Positions 50,882 through 63,825 of a DNA stretch of 64,000 nt are shown here, piece after piece. A program made the position numbers and the translations under genes. The stretch comes from Ptychodera flava (taxonomy: Eukaryota > Hemichordata > Enteropneusta > Ptychoderidae): NCBI RefSeq assembly GCF_041260155.1, contig NC_091944.1:27699832-27763831 (forward strand), written 5' to 3'. How positions within the stretch are numbered: position 1 is the first letter of the stretch; each line of letters starts with the position of its first letter. The notes under the pieces were generated by a model. That model saw nothing but the letters and a program-made list of their open reading frames with translations. It was not told where the DNA came from and did not search any database.

Positions 50882-52682
50882 GGGAGCGTTCAGTTATTAT
50901 GTCCAGGGATGGGCCGGCAAAATCCGGGGGGGGGGGTTTCACCTCAAATTTGAAAACTGCAAAGGGGGGGGGTCATGTATTTTTCAAACAGCTCAGAGGG
51001 GGGGGGGTCACTTAATTTTCATAAGTATCCGTCCCGTCAAAAAGAAGTGTCAGTGTTCAGTAACATTCTGGGAGATAAAAATGATTCGTTGCATGATTTC
51101 ATTCTCTGAAGTTATTCACCAGTAAATCTGAACAAAAGTACAATTATCTGTCACATGAACATCTTGACTTGACAACTCTGAGGCTTGTCTTATTGTAAAT
51201 CAAGCTCACTGCACTGAGGGCAATGAACAATTCCTATTACTTACATATTAGAGATATAGCAAGTTTTGTCAGGGAAATTATTAACAGTTACCTGTACTGA
51301 GACTACTAGTACCACGAAAAGTTAAATAATACTTTTAGGTGAAATTCCAATATCATAATTGTTGTCCACATCTGAACTTTTAAATACCCCAATTTGAATC
51401 AATTACATTTGTATCAATTATCAAATACCTATAAAAGCACAAATTAATTTAGTTTAGCATTGTAAAAAAATTATTCTTAGTTTCAAGTTTTTCATAGACT
51501 CCAGTGTATAGTGAATCAGCATTTCGGTGAAATTCCAAAATCTAATTTCTTGCACACATATCAACCTTTAACCACCCTAGGCTATCTAAGTACTTTAAAA
51601 TGAATTATCAAACGTCTATAAATACACAGATTTTGATAGTTTTGTATTGGAAATAATTATTCATATTTTCCTCATAGACTCCCATGTACAGTGCATCTAC
51701 ATTTTGGTATAATTGCAAAATCCAATTTCTGGCGAACACATCCATTTGTTCCCACCCTAATCTAATCAAGTACATTGATATCAATAATCGAGAGTACATA
51801 AATACGTGGGTTTACCTATTTTTGTATTGGAAAAAAATTATTCATACTTTCCTCGTAGACTCCCATGTATAGTGGATGAACATTTTCAGTGAAATTCCAT
51901 AATCAGATTTCTTGTACACATAATATACACCTTTAACCATCATATTCTAATCAAGTACACTTATGTTAATTATTGAACGTCTGTATATGCACAAGTATAC
52001 CAAGTTTATCATTGAAAAAAAATTATTCACAATTTTATCATTGACTCCCATGTATAGTGGATGAACATTTTTGGTGAAATTCTAAGGTCAAACTTTTTGT
52101 CCACATGCCAGTTGTAACAACCCTATTTCATTTAAGTACATTTATGTAAATTACCAAATATCTATAAATGCATAGATATAGTTTTGCATTGAGAAAGTAT
52201 TACATAGATTCCTCATACATGTATGAGAAAATATATGTATACCATGTGTAGTGAATCAACATCATCAACAGCTGATTTTTAATTAAATCCAAATATCAAA
52301 ATATGTACACGCACGCTTGCGCAAAAATATTGCGATCCACCAGTAATTTCTGTCCAACCCCTTTGAGGGGTAATTTCAAAATTATAGCAAGTCAGAGTGG
52401 GAAATCTGAGCATTAATACCTTTTGAGTTTGTAAGGAAGGTCATTTGAAAAAATCTAAGCTCTTTTTTGGGGGATTCTATCGCTCCATACCCCTGAGGTG
52501 TTTGTGTGTGCAGCTAATTTACTCAAGCAATGTGAGGGGGAGGGGGTGTCATGAAATTTTTGTCATCTTGAAAGGGGGGTCATCAATTTTTTTGTACAAT
52601 GGGTAGGGGGGTTCACTTATTTTGACTGGTGCGCAGGAAGAATTTGCCGGCCCACCCCCGGCCATAATAACTGAACGCTCCC
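50882..52682. mobile_element. Harbinger-like non-autonomous element with satellite core, unit D
   Basis: Second copy of 34002-35779, nearly identical (GGGAGCGTTCAGTTATTATG termini). TAA flanks it at 50879-50881 and 52683-52685. Unit B at 19066-19078 carries the empty CACTATTAAACATT. It sits about 25 bases from the right end of 49346-50857. Confidence 0.78.
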
Positions 52683-52832
52683 TAAACATTCACGTAGTTC
52701 ATGCTTTAATCTTTGTGATGTCGATAGCAATAGCCGCCGACACGGAAAATGTTTGATAGCGGTGCCGAAACAGCACGGCAAGAGTCACACAAAATGCACA
52801 TAAAAGTACTGGTCAGAACGCTAAGGTCACGC

Positions 52833-52972
52833 CACAGTCCCTTGGTGGGCTATTCAGCTCTGGGACTATTCGCCCCATAGACGAGTGTACAGAAGCGGGT
52901 TGTTTCTTGCTTCTGTACACTCGTCTATGGGGCGAATAGTCCCAAAGCTGAACAGCCCACCAAGCGACTGTG
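52833..52972. mobile_element. 140-base palindromic MITE, hAT-like target
   Basis: CACAGTCCCTTGGTGGGC and its inverse form a stem of about 63 bases with a small loop near GGGTTGTTTC. GTCACGC lies on both sides (7-8 base duplication). Unit C (about 36427-36440) has the single, uninterrupted AAGGTCACGCTTACG. Confidence 0.75.
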
Positions 52973-53517
52973 GTCACGCTTACGAATATGACGGGTCGGT
53001 CAATAACTAAATAGTTTGAAAAAAATTGAAACAGGGATGCCGAAACGTCTTAGGTTGCGGTGCCGAAATGACTTGGGGCGAAAATTGAGAGGCAGAAACG
53101 ACATGGGCAGAAACGACCAGTTACCACACTTGACCCTGTAAAAAGTAGAGAATGAGCGTTGCGAATGAACCATACACTGTCGAAGGAACTTACATTCTAG
53201 CTGGCGCATTTGCCTGTATCCACAGCCAAATATAGCTTCTTTTCACTCGTGGGGAAGCACGGCGCCTGATGAGGACTAGCGATCGATGGGTATTCTTTCA
53301 GTGTAGCAACCGTTCATCATTCCTATGAAGCAAACAGGACGAGATTACTTACTCATGTTACAGTGCTTCTATCCAGCTGATGGCTTACGAAACGACACCT
53401 ACAACGTCATCATTCGAGTGATAACATGACCTCGCCATTGTTGCTCCTCCTAAAGGGACAGTCATTGTACCTTTTCCCACTCAACCGTCCTCCCACAGTG
53501 CGAATCAAATGATTTTT

Positions 53518-55084
53518 TGCTCACGTGTTGACACACGTGAGCATATGTCGCAGCGATGTTTGTCTGTCTGTGTATCTGTCTGTCTGTCTGTCCGTCTGTC
53601 TGTCTGTCTGTCTGTCTGTCTGTGTACTCAATATCTCAAAAACGGCTCATCAGATCAGAATCAAATCTGGTACATAGATTCAGTTTGCAAATGGCAAGAA
53701 CTGATTAGTTTTTGGTGGGTGTGGCTTGCTTACTTTTTGCTCATTTGCATAATTAATGATTTTAGAAAAAACTGATATATATTGACAAAGACTGCACACA
53801 CTTTGATGAGATTCGCTACAAATGTTAATCACACCAAGATATATCAGCTTTGAAAGATATTAAGGGGTGACATGAAAGATAATTACTAATTTGCATGTTT
53901 AATGAAATTTCCTAATCAGGAGTATATATCTGAATTTACCTGATTAAAATTGACGAAACTTGGTATCCATATTAAAGATACTATGATTTAACCTAATTGA
54001 AAGTCATTAAGCATTTTTACTTCATCCAAATCCTAATTTGCATATTTAATGACCTTTTGAAATTAAGGATGTATATTTAAAGGTACATGATCAAAATTGA
54101 TGAAACTTGCTATGTACATTAAAGATACTGTGATAGAACATTATTAAATGTCATTAAGCATTTTTACATCAGCCAATTCCTAATTTGCATATTTTATGAA
54201 CTTTCCTAATTAGGGGTATTTGTCTGAATTGACGAGACCAAAGTTGATGAAACTGGCTATGTACATTAAAGATACTATGATAGAACATTATTGAAAGTCA
54301 TTAAGCATTTGAACTTTAGCCAATTCCTTATTTGCATATTTAATGAACTTTCATAATCAGGGATATTTATCTGTATTGACTAGACCAAAGTTGACGAAAC
54401 TTGCTATGTACATTAAAGGTACTATGATACGACATTATTGAAAGTCATTCAGCATTTTTACTTCATTCAGCTCCAAATTTGCATATTTATTGAATTTTTG
54501 ACATTTGGGATATATATTTGAATTTACATGACCAAAATTGATGAAACTTGCTATGTACATTAAAGATACTATTATGTAGGCTAACATTATTGAAAGGCAT
54601 TAGGCATTTTTGCTTCAGCCGATTCCTAATTTGTGTACTTAATGAACTTTCCTTATTAGGGATATATTCTTGGATTTATTTGATCAAAGTTGGTATAACA
54701 TGCTATGTACATTGATGATTATACCAGGTTATACCAATGTAGGAAGTCATTTCGCACTTAAGTTTTTCAGCTAATTTATAGTTTGCATATCTAATGAGCT
54801 TTCAAAGTTTTGAATATATAGTTTGAAAGACTTGACCAAAGGCAATTAGACTTGCTATATAAAGTGGTGATACAATGACAGCCGTCAAAGAAATTAATTA
54901 TTTTTATTTCAGCTAATTACATATTTGAATACTTATTGACGTATAGAGTTAATTTGTGGTGAATATTGTTCATTATGTTGATCATGATACTTTCAATGAA
55001 GTTGCAAACATGTCTCAAAGGTTAAAATTTACACATAACTGCAATATATAATGAAACACGTGAGCATTTACAGTTCATATCTGG
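53518..55084. mobile_element. satellite-cored element with TGCTCACGTGTT/AACACGTGAGCA ends, second copy, inverted
   Basis: Reverse-oriented relative of 49346-50857: TGCTCACGTGTTGACACACG at the left, a CTGTCTGT tract, ~147-base monomers, then CATTTACAGTTCATATCTGG. The empty site is GATCAAATGATTTTCTCGCT in unit B (about 20255-20275). With the first copy it makes a 1.5-kb inverted repeat around 2.7 kb. Confidence 0.65.
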
Positions 55085-55307
55085 TCTCTCTAGTCTTCGG
55101 GTTTAGTAATGCAATGCACTGTCAGTTTTTTTCATTTCCTAATTGATTTGACAGATCTGTTTTGTGAATATTAATGTCACCCTTTTATCCAAAAAATATG
55201 GCAGCCTCTTCTCCAAATCGATCATTTAATTTCAATGCAACCCAATCACAGGACACAAGGAAAAACAAACGAACAAACAAACGAATAAATAAATCAAACA
55301 TAGGGCC

Positions 55308-56600
55308 AAAGTCCCTGAAGCTACTATAGACATGGATACAAAATTAAGTATTTCCTGACTGTATGAAATCATCTCACTAAGGTCATCCTACGGACAAGTA
55401 AACTAAATATTAAAGCTGTCTGACCAGCGGTTTTGAAAGAACAAGCAACTCAACAGTTGACAGAGCTCTGTTGAGTTATGTAGAGAATAACCTTTTGTGA
55501 TACATGTATTGATGAAGAAGGTGGATATCTTTGATTAACATTGTGAGTTCTGTTTAATAAGTTGAGACTGTACATACTCAGAGAAAGCACACTGAAGAGA
55601 CAAAGGTTTGAAACTTAAGAAGTTCAAGGTCATCAAAAGCATTATAAGGAATCATGTTACACTTTCATTGCACTGTTTACACAGATTGCATAATTGTTAT
55701 AAATAGCACATGAGGAATCTTTATACAGCCCAGCTTTACCATAAAAACCCTATCACTTTGACCACTCTTTTAATTGACCACTCTATTTTTTTCCTCAAAA
55801 AGTAATTTTATTTTATCCTTACCAAGTCAACCATAAATGGAAATTAGAACTTTCTCTATCTCTATCTCTATTGACTATTTTGAGCAATTTCTTTTAGATA
55901 ACATACAGGGCACAATAAATGACGGTTCAGAATATGTCAAAGTTGGGATTCAGGAAAGTTGCCTTTACATGTTTTAATCCTCCAAGATGGTTTCACTATG
56001 AACTGTCAAAAAAAGTTGAACTTTCTGATAATTCTACACTAAAATTATTTTGGCTTTGATGATTTCCTAATTAATTCAATTATTTAAAATCATATTAATT
56101 ATTTTTTTCTGGGTGAATTGATAGGGTTTATACAGTACAAGAATTACATACAATGTAAGTCAAATTTTGACCAAAAATGACAAAAAAAATTCCTTAAAAA
56201 TACAGATTTGCATATTTCATCACAATTTGAACAAGTCCAAGTTGGGTTACCCCTAGGGACCTGTATACCAAATAACAAAGCTGTCTGACCAGCGGTTATG
56301 AAGAAGAAGATTTTTTACCAAAAACACCTTTTTTGGCATTAATTTGCCTATTTTCAACAATATCAAAAATTAACAAAAATAGTTCTCAAAATCGTATTTT
56401 TCATCTACACAACAAATATCAAATCAGTAAGTACTGCGGTTCTCAAGATATTTGAGTGGACGGACGCCTCACAAACGGACATACATACATACATACATAC
56501 ATACATACATACATACATACATACATACATACATACATACATACAGACTGACGACGGACGCCGGACGGATACCCATCCCAATAGCTTCTATAGACTATAG
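55308..56600. repeat. unit-D-specific AT-rich insertion with (ATAC)n, family not recognised
   Basis: Interrupts the left arm of the AAAC-rich fold-back relative to units B and C. It starts near GGGCCAAAGTCCCTGAAGCT and ends after a (CATA)n run at 56482-56545, a GGACGCCGGACGG phrase and CTATAGACTATAGTCTATAG. AAGCTGTCTGACCAGCGGTT occurs twice (about 55427 and 56278). No coding region. Confidence 0.5.
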
Positions 56601-56609
56601 TCTATAGTA

Positions 56610-56820
56610 GCTAACAAAACAAACATACAAACAAGCATACAAATACATAAATAAATCATAAACACACGGACAAACATAAACAAATAAACAGACAAACAAA
56701 CAAAACATACCAAATCATAGAACGTTGAATAAATAACAACATACAAACGAATAAACGAATAGATGTATACACACATGCATATATATATCAATATAATATA
56801 TATACATTTTATAAGTATAT

Positions 56821-56866
<46 letters not shown>

Positions 56867-57240
56867 GAATGATATATTATTAATATTATGTTTATATATG
56901 TGCATGTGTTTATACATTTGTTTGTTCAATTGTTTTGTATGTTTATGTGAGTGTATGTATATAATGTATGTGTGTGAGTGTTAGAGACAACAGCATATTG
57001 CGAAAAGATTGATATGTTTGATTGAACAGCTAGCTCATGCAACATAACAACATGTATGTTATTTATTCAAGGTTCTATGATATTGTATGTTTGTTTGTTT
57101 TTGTGTCTACTTGTTTATGTTTGTCAGTGTGTTTATGATTTATTTATGTATTTGTATGCTTGTTTGTATGTTTGTTTATTTTTTATTAATTCATTTATTT
57201 GTTCGGTTATTTGTTTTTCCTGGCTCCCCTCTGAGCCAAT
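56610..57240. repeat. fold-back of (AAAC/AAAT)-rich sequence, unit D copy
   Basis: Counterpart of 20405-21060 with an (AT)n core near 56830-56865. The open frames are low-complexity artefacts. Confidence 0.55.
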
Positions 57241-58319
57241 CCCCCGAAAGAAATGACAGAGCCCGTTAGGGAAACGATTGACTTGACACAAGTATGTGAA
57301 TAAACCTATTATTTGAATGTGATGTATTATACATGTCGTAGAGTTGTAGTTAGAATCAAGATTCTCACTGAAACTTATTTACCTATCGCGTTTACTCGAT
57401 CTACACATGCGCAAATCATGATTTTATTACACAACTTGGTGAATAGAGAGTACGAGCGCGCATTGCGGTCATCCAGGCCAGCGCGTTTCGCAGGAAAAGT
57501 AACACTTATGCGCAATAACTTGCTGATATGACTTTATTTTTTTACAAAATCACAGACTTGAACCTAGTCTAGGGTGTTACAGGCATCGGCTCTAGCACGG
57601 TTACTCCCAGGAGTCTACAGGCGGTTGCCCTCACGTAATGGCTAAAGCGTGTGCAAAATTTCATGCGCATCCATAGCTTGTCTTTTTTCACCAAAAACAA
57701 ACCATTCTTTGAAACATAGAAGAGAAAATTAAACAAACAAAACACCCTTCTTGACGAAATCCAGGAAAAGGGGAGACAATTTTAAGATAGTTACAACCAT
57801 ATCAAAGGCGCCGGAGCAATAAGATTATTTTAACACATCTACTGGGTGGTTCCTTTGGAATTCATCGTCTAAAGTGCAAAAAAATGAAAGTCCGAACATC
57901 TGTCCCCAAGATGCTTTCTGAAGTCTGAAGCAACATGATAATTGGTAAAACACTTGCTTGTTTCTTAGTAAGCTCCTCGTGGTACCTCGCCAGATGCCGG
58001 ATTGCCACCACATTCTCTTATAAATCAAGCCTGCTATGTCCTCACTGAAGGGTTTACCCTGATGATATTTGTAACCGTTCGGTTGATATTGATGTTCATT
58101 GTCTGAGTGCAGACTTACAGTGTCTCTAGATCTACAGTGCGGTGGTGTTACTGGGAATTGGGCAGGCGAGACATTTTAGTAGAACGTTACCTCAATCCTA
58201 ACTGCTGTGTGCCGATAGTGAACTTTACATTTATTACACCGACCACCACTTTGTTTCTTTTATACAAACATAATTTCTGCTTGCACCAGACAGGCTTTCT
58301 CAACAGTAAAGTGGCCATA

Positions 58320-58815
58320 GGTGTATGAATAACTTTGTTTTTAATACAAAAATAGGTGAATCTGTGTATAATGATTCACTATACATGGTAGTCTATTAGA
58401 GAACTATGAACATTTTTTTCGAATATAAAACATATAACAATATCTGTGCATTTGTACACAATTGATAATTTATATCACTTTGTTACCTGTCCCATATGTT
58501 TTTGACTCCTGTCTTTCATGAGTTATAACTGTTCAAGATGTTTCATGTGACAAACTGCTTCATCTCCTTTGCTTGTGAAGCCTGTCGATAATGTGTACGT
58601 ATTCAAAAGAATCAATGTATTTCGTCGGCAATTTCCTATTCAGGAAACATAACATGGACAATCAAAGGTTTGGCCTTAAAATCATTTTCTGTTAAAAGTG
58701 ACCCTCCCCAAGATAGATTTATAAAAAGTGACCCTCCCCCTTGGACAATTTTCTAAAAGGTTACCCTCCCCCGATCCCCTGGCCCATCCGCTGTAATTAC
58801 TGAACTCTCCCTTAA
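58320..58815. repeat. satellite-monomer tract, shortened unit D copy
   Basis: Keeps the ends of the B and C tracts but lacks most monomers and the palindromic MITE. Ends TGAACTCTCCCTTAA. Confidence 0.5.
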
Positions 58816-58929
58816 CACAGCCAAACTTTTCATAGTTGTTAGGTTACTTGTGTAAGAACAGTCACTGAACTTTCTTTACGACTGTTTCACTTCAAAATCA
58901 AAATGTTCGTTTTATTGTTACAATGGAAA

Positions 58930-58935
58930 TTTATT
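58930..58935 (-). terminator. candidate polyadenylation signal of gene D
   Basis: AATAAA on the minus strand, about 275 bases beyond the gene D stop. Confidence 0.35.
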
Positions 58936-59209
58936 CCGGACTAGGTCTGGAATTCATCGATTGGTCGAAAAGTACCGCACACTGTGTGTAGTTTTTGTGA
59001 GACTGTTTCGTTGTATGCAATGTACTTCAAGATGAAAGAGAAAGAGTTGTTTCGCAGAACAAATATTATTAGATATTATCGAACGTTACTGTTATTTCCC
59101 ATTAAATTTGTAAATAACGCCACTTCGCTGACTATCAACAATTCGATTGTAAGCCGCCTGTGAAGTACTGAATATTTCTTCGCTAGTTCTAGAGCTGTGT
59201 CCATAAGTA

Positions 59210-62200
59210 TTAAACAAGGTCATCCATTTCATCTAGGTGGCCAGCTAACTCTTCCTCGGTTTCCTTAGCTAACTTAGCGTCATCCAATGCTTGCTGGGAA
59301 CGTCGTCGTCTTGCTTTGACCATTTTATGGGCAAGTGGTAGCGCCACCAAGGCAAGCAGTGTCGCCGCACCGTAAGCACAAGCCGATAATATAAAGGCCT
59401 GGTCGTAGATGCCAAAATGGTCCCGCATGAGTCCTGTTAGAGAAGCGATGAAAATATTAGATAATCTGCTAAGAAACGTCGGTTGAAGTGAGCTGTGCTC
59501 GTGGCATAGTGGTATTAGTACCTGTGTGAGGATCGGTTTTTGTTTCACTAAGGTAAGGTGAATAATATCAATATCGAGTGCTGTGCAATACGATTAGACG
59601 GACCAGAGCACTGAGATCTTTGCTGTGGTCTAAAGTGATTGTGTATCGAGAAAACGTTATCGACAAAACGCTACTGTACTTTTTCGCTGTGAAACTTTAT
59701 GATGAACGGTTCTGCGATTACTGTCATATGAGCACCCTTGTACCATCACTTACCCAGGCGAGCGATTTTCTGTCTTTTCTTTGCCTGGTAATACATTTGA
59801 AAAAATTATGATGATAACATAGACAAAACGTAATTTTGCCTACTAATGTTGAGACTTTTACTCCAAATAAATGGAAGTGCAACAATATTGACCAATTAGC
59901 GGTATTTGTTGTTCTTAGACACAATGTGCTGACTCATAATGAGCAGTCATACCCTTCACCTCTCCCACATCCCAACTTTGGTGCAATCCACTACGTTTAA
60001 AGAGGAAGTTCACCAAGGATGATTTTTACATATGTGGTAGCTCTGTGGTCATTTACCCAGGAAAAACTATTTTCACCATTTACAACTCGCAAGATTTTGT
60101 ACAAAAACCAGAAAAATAGTACAGGAAGTTGCCCATGTAATTTTAATCATGGGAAAAAAGCTCCAAGCTTGGAGCTTGCATAATGTGATATGGAAGGGAC
60201 CATCTCCCGATGGGTATGGCCCCCACATTGTCCACTCACAGTAACACAGTAGTAAACAGCGACACAAAATCTGACAGTGGACAGTTTATTATAAATGAAT
60301 CATCGTTTATGCAAGGATACTCAGTATAAACAAAAGTTATGTAAATACGCACAGCCTGGTTTAAGCATGAGTGAGTGGACCATGCCAGACCCATGGAGAA
60401 AATGGTCCCTTCCATATCACATTATGCAAGCTCAAAGCTTGGTGCTTTTTCCCATGATTCAAATTACATGGGCAACTTCCTGTACTATTTCTATCGGTTT
60501 TGTATAAAATCTTGCGAGTTATAAATGGCAAAAATAGCTTTTCCGGAGTAAGTGACCACAAAGCTAGCACATATGTAAAAATCATCCTTGGTGAACTTCC
60601 CCTTTAACGCGACTTGCACACTGGGAGGGGGGTTAATTGTTTAAATCATACTCCAGATGTGCACAAGAAAGCACAGCCGATCCTTCTTTTCTAAATACAC
60701 GGCACGCTCCGCTGTGACTGAAAATTGTAACGACTGCATGATCGCGTGTTGTAACGACTGCATGATCTCAGTTTCCCAAAAGATATTACCGGTACATATA
60801 TCTCATTATTTGGTGATCAACACAATTATATAAGGAAATTGTCTCACCTGTGAGGGGCCCGACGATAAGAGCAGTAGTTCCACTAAATTGGAATGTTACC
60901 GACATTGCATATCCGATTCTAGCGCGTCCAAGGTAATACGCAATATTGACACTTAAGAGGACCATGTAGCCACCCATACAGCCACCAAAAACGACCATTA
61001 ATCCTGTGAGAGCTGACAAGCCAAGTAAAAAAGCGAAAGATAAGACAGCTGTCGTGTATTACATCGCTTACTGTGTGTTTCTTGCGAGATTTTCTTGGAT
61101 AAATGAGCTTGTACATTCATGATAGGTTGAGTGTCAATGCAGGTCCGTAGCGCTAAACTTTCAAAATAATTTTCATGTCTTGATGATCGAATATGTTAAT
61201 GCCAGTTTTAAATTTAACCACATCGATTAATTACCCGAAAAGCAAGGGTAACGCTTGGGCGTCTCACCGGTAGACTTATCTCAATTTTGTCAGAAAACAT
61301 CCTCGGTCACCTTTTTACATCCCCTGGCCTGCTGGACATGAACAAGTATGAGGACAGTCGGCTGGGCGAGATTTATACGGAATACATATTCCCTTAGTAG
61401 CGTTGGTGAACGACGAATGCAAACTGCGTAATAATTATAATTTGTAGCATAATGAGATCGTAAATCAAAATTAGCACAAGATGTTTTAAACATTTATTAC
61501 CTGCAATATAATTCAAGAACAGCGACAGGGTTACGCTAACACTGCATATTGCGAAACACAAAGCGTACAGGACATTGGGTTTCACTTTAGGTAGATTGCC
61601 AATGCCCCCTATCGTTGGTCGTCCGATCAACTGCCCTAAACCGATCGCTGCTGGAATGAAGGCTGCTTTTGTGGCAGAAATGCCGATGTCCCTTGCTCGT
61701 CTAACCTGCTAAGACATTCGAAGGAGAGATACAGTACATTCCATGTCGATGAAGGTCTAAGTACCCTGAAAACTCCTTCATCGTTATTCAAAAGTAATTC
61801 CATGTTTTCATTTTTCAACGAATTTTATATTTTTAGACAAAACAAATACCTTTATCTGTATTTCTCCAAAAAGTATACCGATCATAAGAATTAGCCATTA
61901 GCTTATAATTTGTTGCTAACTTTTGACGTGTGCCGGTTCAAGTTAATCTCGGTAGCCTGACCTTTAGCTTGTAACTGCCGAGTGGAGTGTATTCAAGGAC
62001 CAATCAAGAAACTGTACTATTCATATTTTCATTGATTTTTGCCTGATGATATAGTTGTGATGACAAAAATGCATTGATTCTTTTGCAAAGTGTAGGAAAT
62101 ATGTTATCAACGAGCAAGTATGTATACGCCGGTGAAAAGCTGAGAGTCAATGCGCGACCGTAACCGTATTGACGTTCAATAACAGCGATGTTCTTCTCAT

Positions 62201-62875
62201 TCAAAACTTTGTTTTCGATAGTTCGCAATGTAACAACACTGCTCTCGGTAAAACAGAGCTAGAAAAAGACTAAACTTACTATGTGAGTCGTCACTGTCAC
62301 CACTCCGAACCCTTGAAAAACCATTAAAAATAACAGAATTATAAAGACAGGTTCCTTGAACAGGGAAAAGTCATACAGCGATTTGAAAAATGAAGTTATG
62401 CTATTGCATACTGCACGTCCTTGTTTTCCGATACTTGAAGAGACCGAGTTTTTATCTTCGGTGAGGACCTTTTTGTACTTCGATGTACCATTGTCCTTGT
62501 CCGGCGTGAGTTTTGTTTTCGAATATTTACTTTCTCCGTTCTGGTCATTGCACTCATCCTGATTGGCGTTACATTGTTCGTGCGTCATTTGTAAATTCTC
62601 GTCGGTGAACTCCAGCACCTGTGAGTACTCTCTTTTCGCTTGTAACGGTCTGAAGAGGGCGCCTGCTACGCAGATATGTAAACAAAATGCTGATAAGACC
62701 ATGTGAAGTCCTCGCCACCCGTAGGTGTCTATGAGAGCTTGGCTACCGATAGACATGACAAACTGGCCCATCCCACCGCCTGCCAGAGCCAGTCCCATGG
62801 CAATTGAAAGCTTCTTCCTGAAATATATCCCCACCATCTCTATTGCGGAGAGGTGAGTGATGCCGAAACCACAAC
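59210..62875 (-). CDS. SLC16/MCT-like transporter, gene D (exons 3-6; 5' exons outside window)
   Basis: Exons 62280-62875, 61501-61705, 60848-61012 and 59210-59433, with GT-AG junctions and lengths equal to gene B (596, 205, 165, 224). All are open and in phase. The encoded part starts at the end of helix 3 (GCGFGITHL) and has YFRKKLSIAMGLALAGGG, the central charged loop, RRARDIGIS, GRPTIGG in helix 8, helices 9-12 and a C-tail ending LDEMDDLV. Sequence to 64000 matches gene B intron 2 up to about ten bases before its exon 2, so exons 2 and 1 should follow just outside. Like C it lacks the MCT1 helix 8 aspartate (Gln instead). Nothing suggests it is broken. Confidence 0.88.
60001..60603. mobile_element. 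fold-back MITE flanked by TTAA, intron 5 of gene D
   Basis: About 240-base inverted arms, beginning AGAGGAAGTTCACCAAGGAT on the left and AGGGGAAGTTCACCAAGGAT (inverse) on the right, with a ~120-base unpaired centre. TTAA stands at 59997-60000 and 60604-60607. Introns 5 of B (about 25078) and C (about 40932) lack it. A TTAA target suggests piggyBac- or Kolobok-type mobilisation. No transposase. Confidence 0.78.
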
Positions 62876-63164
62876 CTGGTGGGAATAACATAAAAAACAG
62901 ATTGAGGAACAAAATCGCCTTCTTCGTTTTTCCATGCACACAAGTACGGAATTCTATGATTCTATAATGATTAATCTATGAGACCGTGACATTCGAGTAC
63001 GCCAGCTATAGACTACAACAGCAATTGTATTCATCCGTCATATAAAGATACGTAATTTTACTTGAAGCGGAAATTGCAATAGCACGAAAAAGAACTACTC
63101 AACGAGACAGCCGCAAGCGAGTTTGTCCATAAGACGTTGGCTGGGGCGGGGTGGGGCAGCAGGG

Positions 63165-63825
63165 CTCGAAATTAACTTTTTCCCTGGTAGTCCACTTGGG
63201 CTACCATTTTCTGAAGTTGTTAGTCCACTGATAATGGCTGGTAGCCCATGCATATTTTAGTTTAGGGATTTGTTTCATTAACAAGACAAGAAAAAGCTAT
63301 TTTTTCAATATTCTGCCCGTGAAGTGAATTTGTTAGTCATTTGATGTGAATACTTGCACACTTAATTACCCAAGGAAACAGGTACATTGACCACAGTGAC
63401 ACTAAAAAGTTTGTATTGACAACCCGTTTCATTCTCAGAGTTGCATGCCAATTTTGATAGTCGTCATGGCAGTGACCACCGCCTCAGCAGGGCTAAAAAT
63501 ATACCATGGGAGGAGTTTGTGATTGATACAGTTTGATCAAAATGCAATGGGAATACGTTTTCATTGGCCATCATACTTTTTTTTCAAAGTTCCATCGCAA
63601 GGTCTCTTTGTAATTTGCAAAACAAAATCACTGAGTCCGGCCTTACTGTTTCCATCTGAGTTTGACTGCATTTAGCTCGTCCAAAAGTGAAAGACCGGGC
63701 ATGCCACGCCAAGTACTGACTGAATTTCATGTCCCAGGCTTTGGTAGTCCGAGTTGGCTACCATTTCATGGACTTTGGTAGCCCCACGGAAAAGTTGGTA
63801 GTCTGTGGACGCGGGACTACCGATG
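63165..63825. mobile_element. insertion in intron 2 of gene D, starts CAGGGCTCGAAATTAAC
   Basis: Replaces or adds to sequence that runs on in gene B (about 30185-30355). CAGGGCTCGAAATTAAC looks like a hAT-type terminus, but no matching inverted end is seen on the right, where it stops near GGACTACCGATGCATGCC. TGGTAGCCC/GGGCTACC phrases recur at both ends and could pair. Confidence 0.45.
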
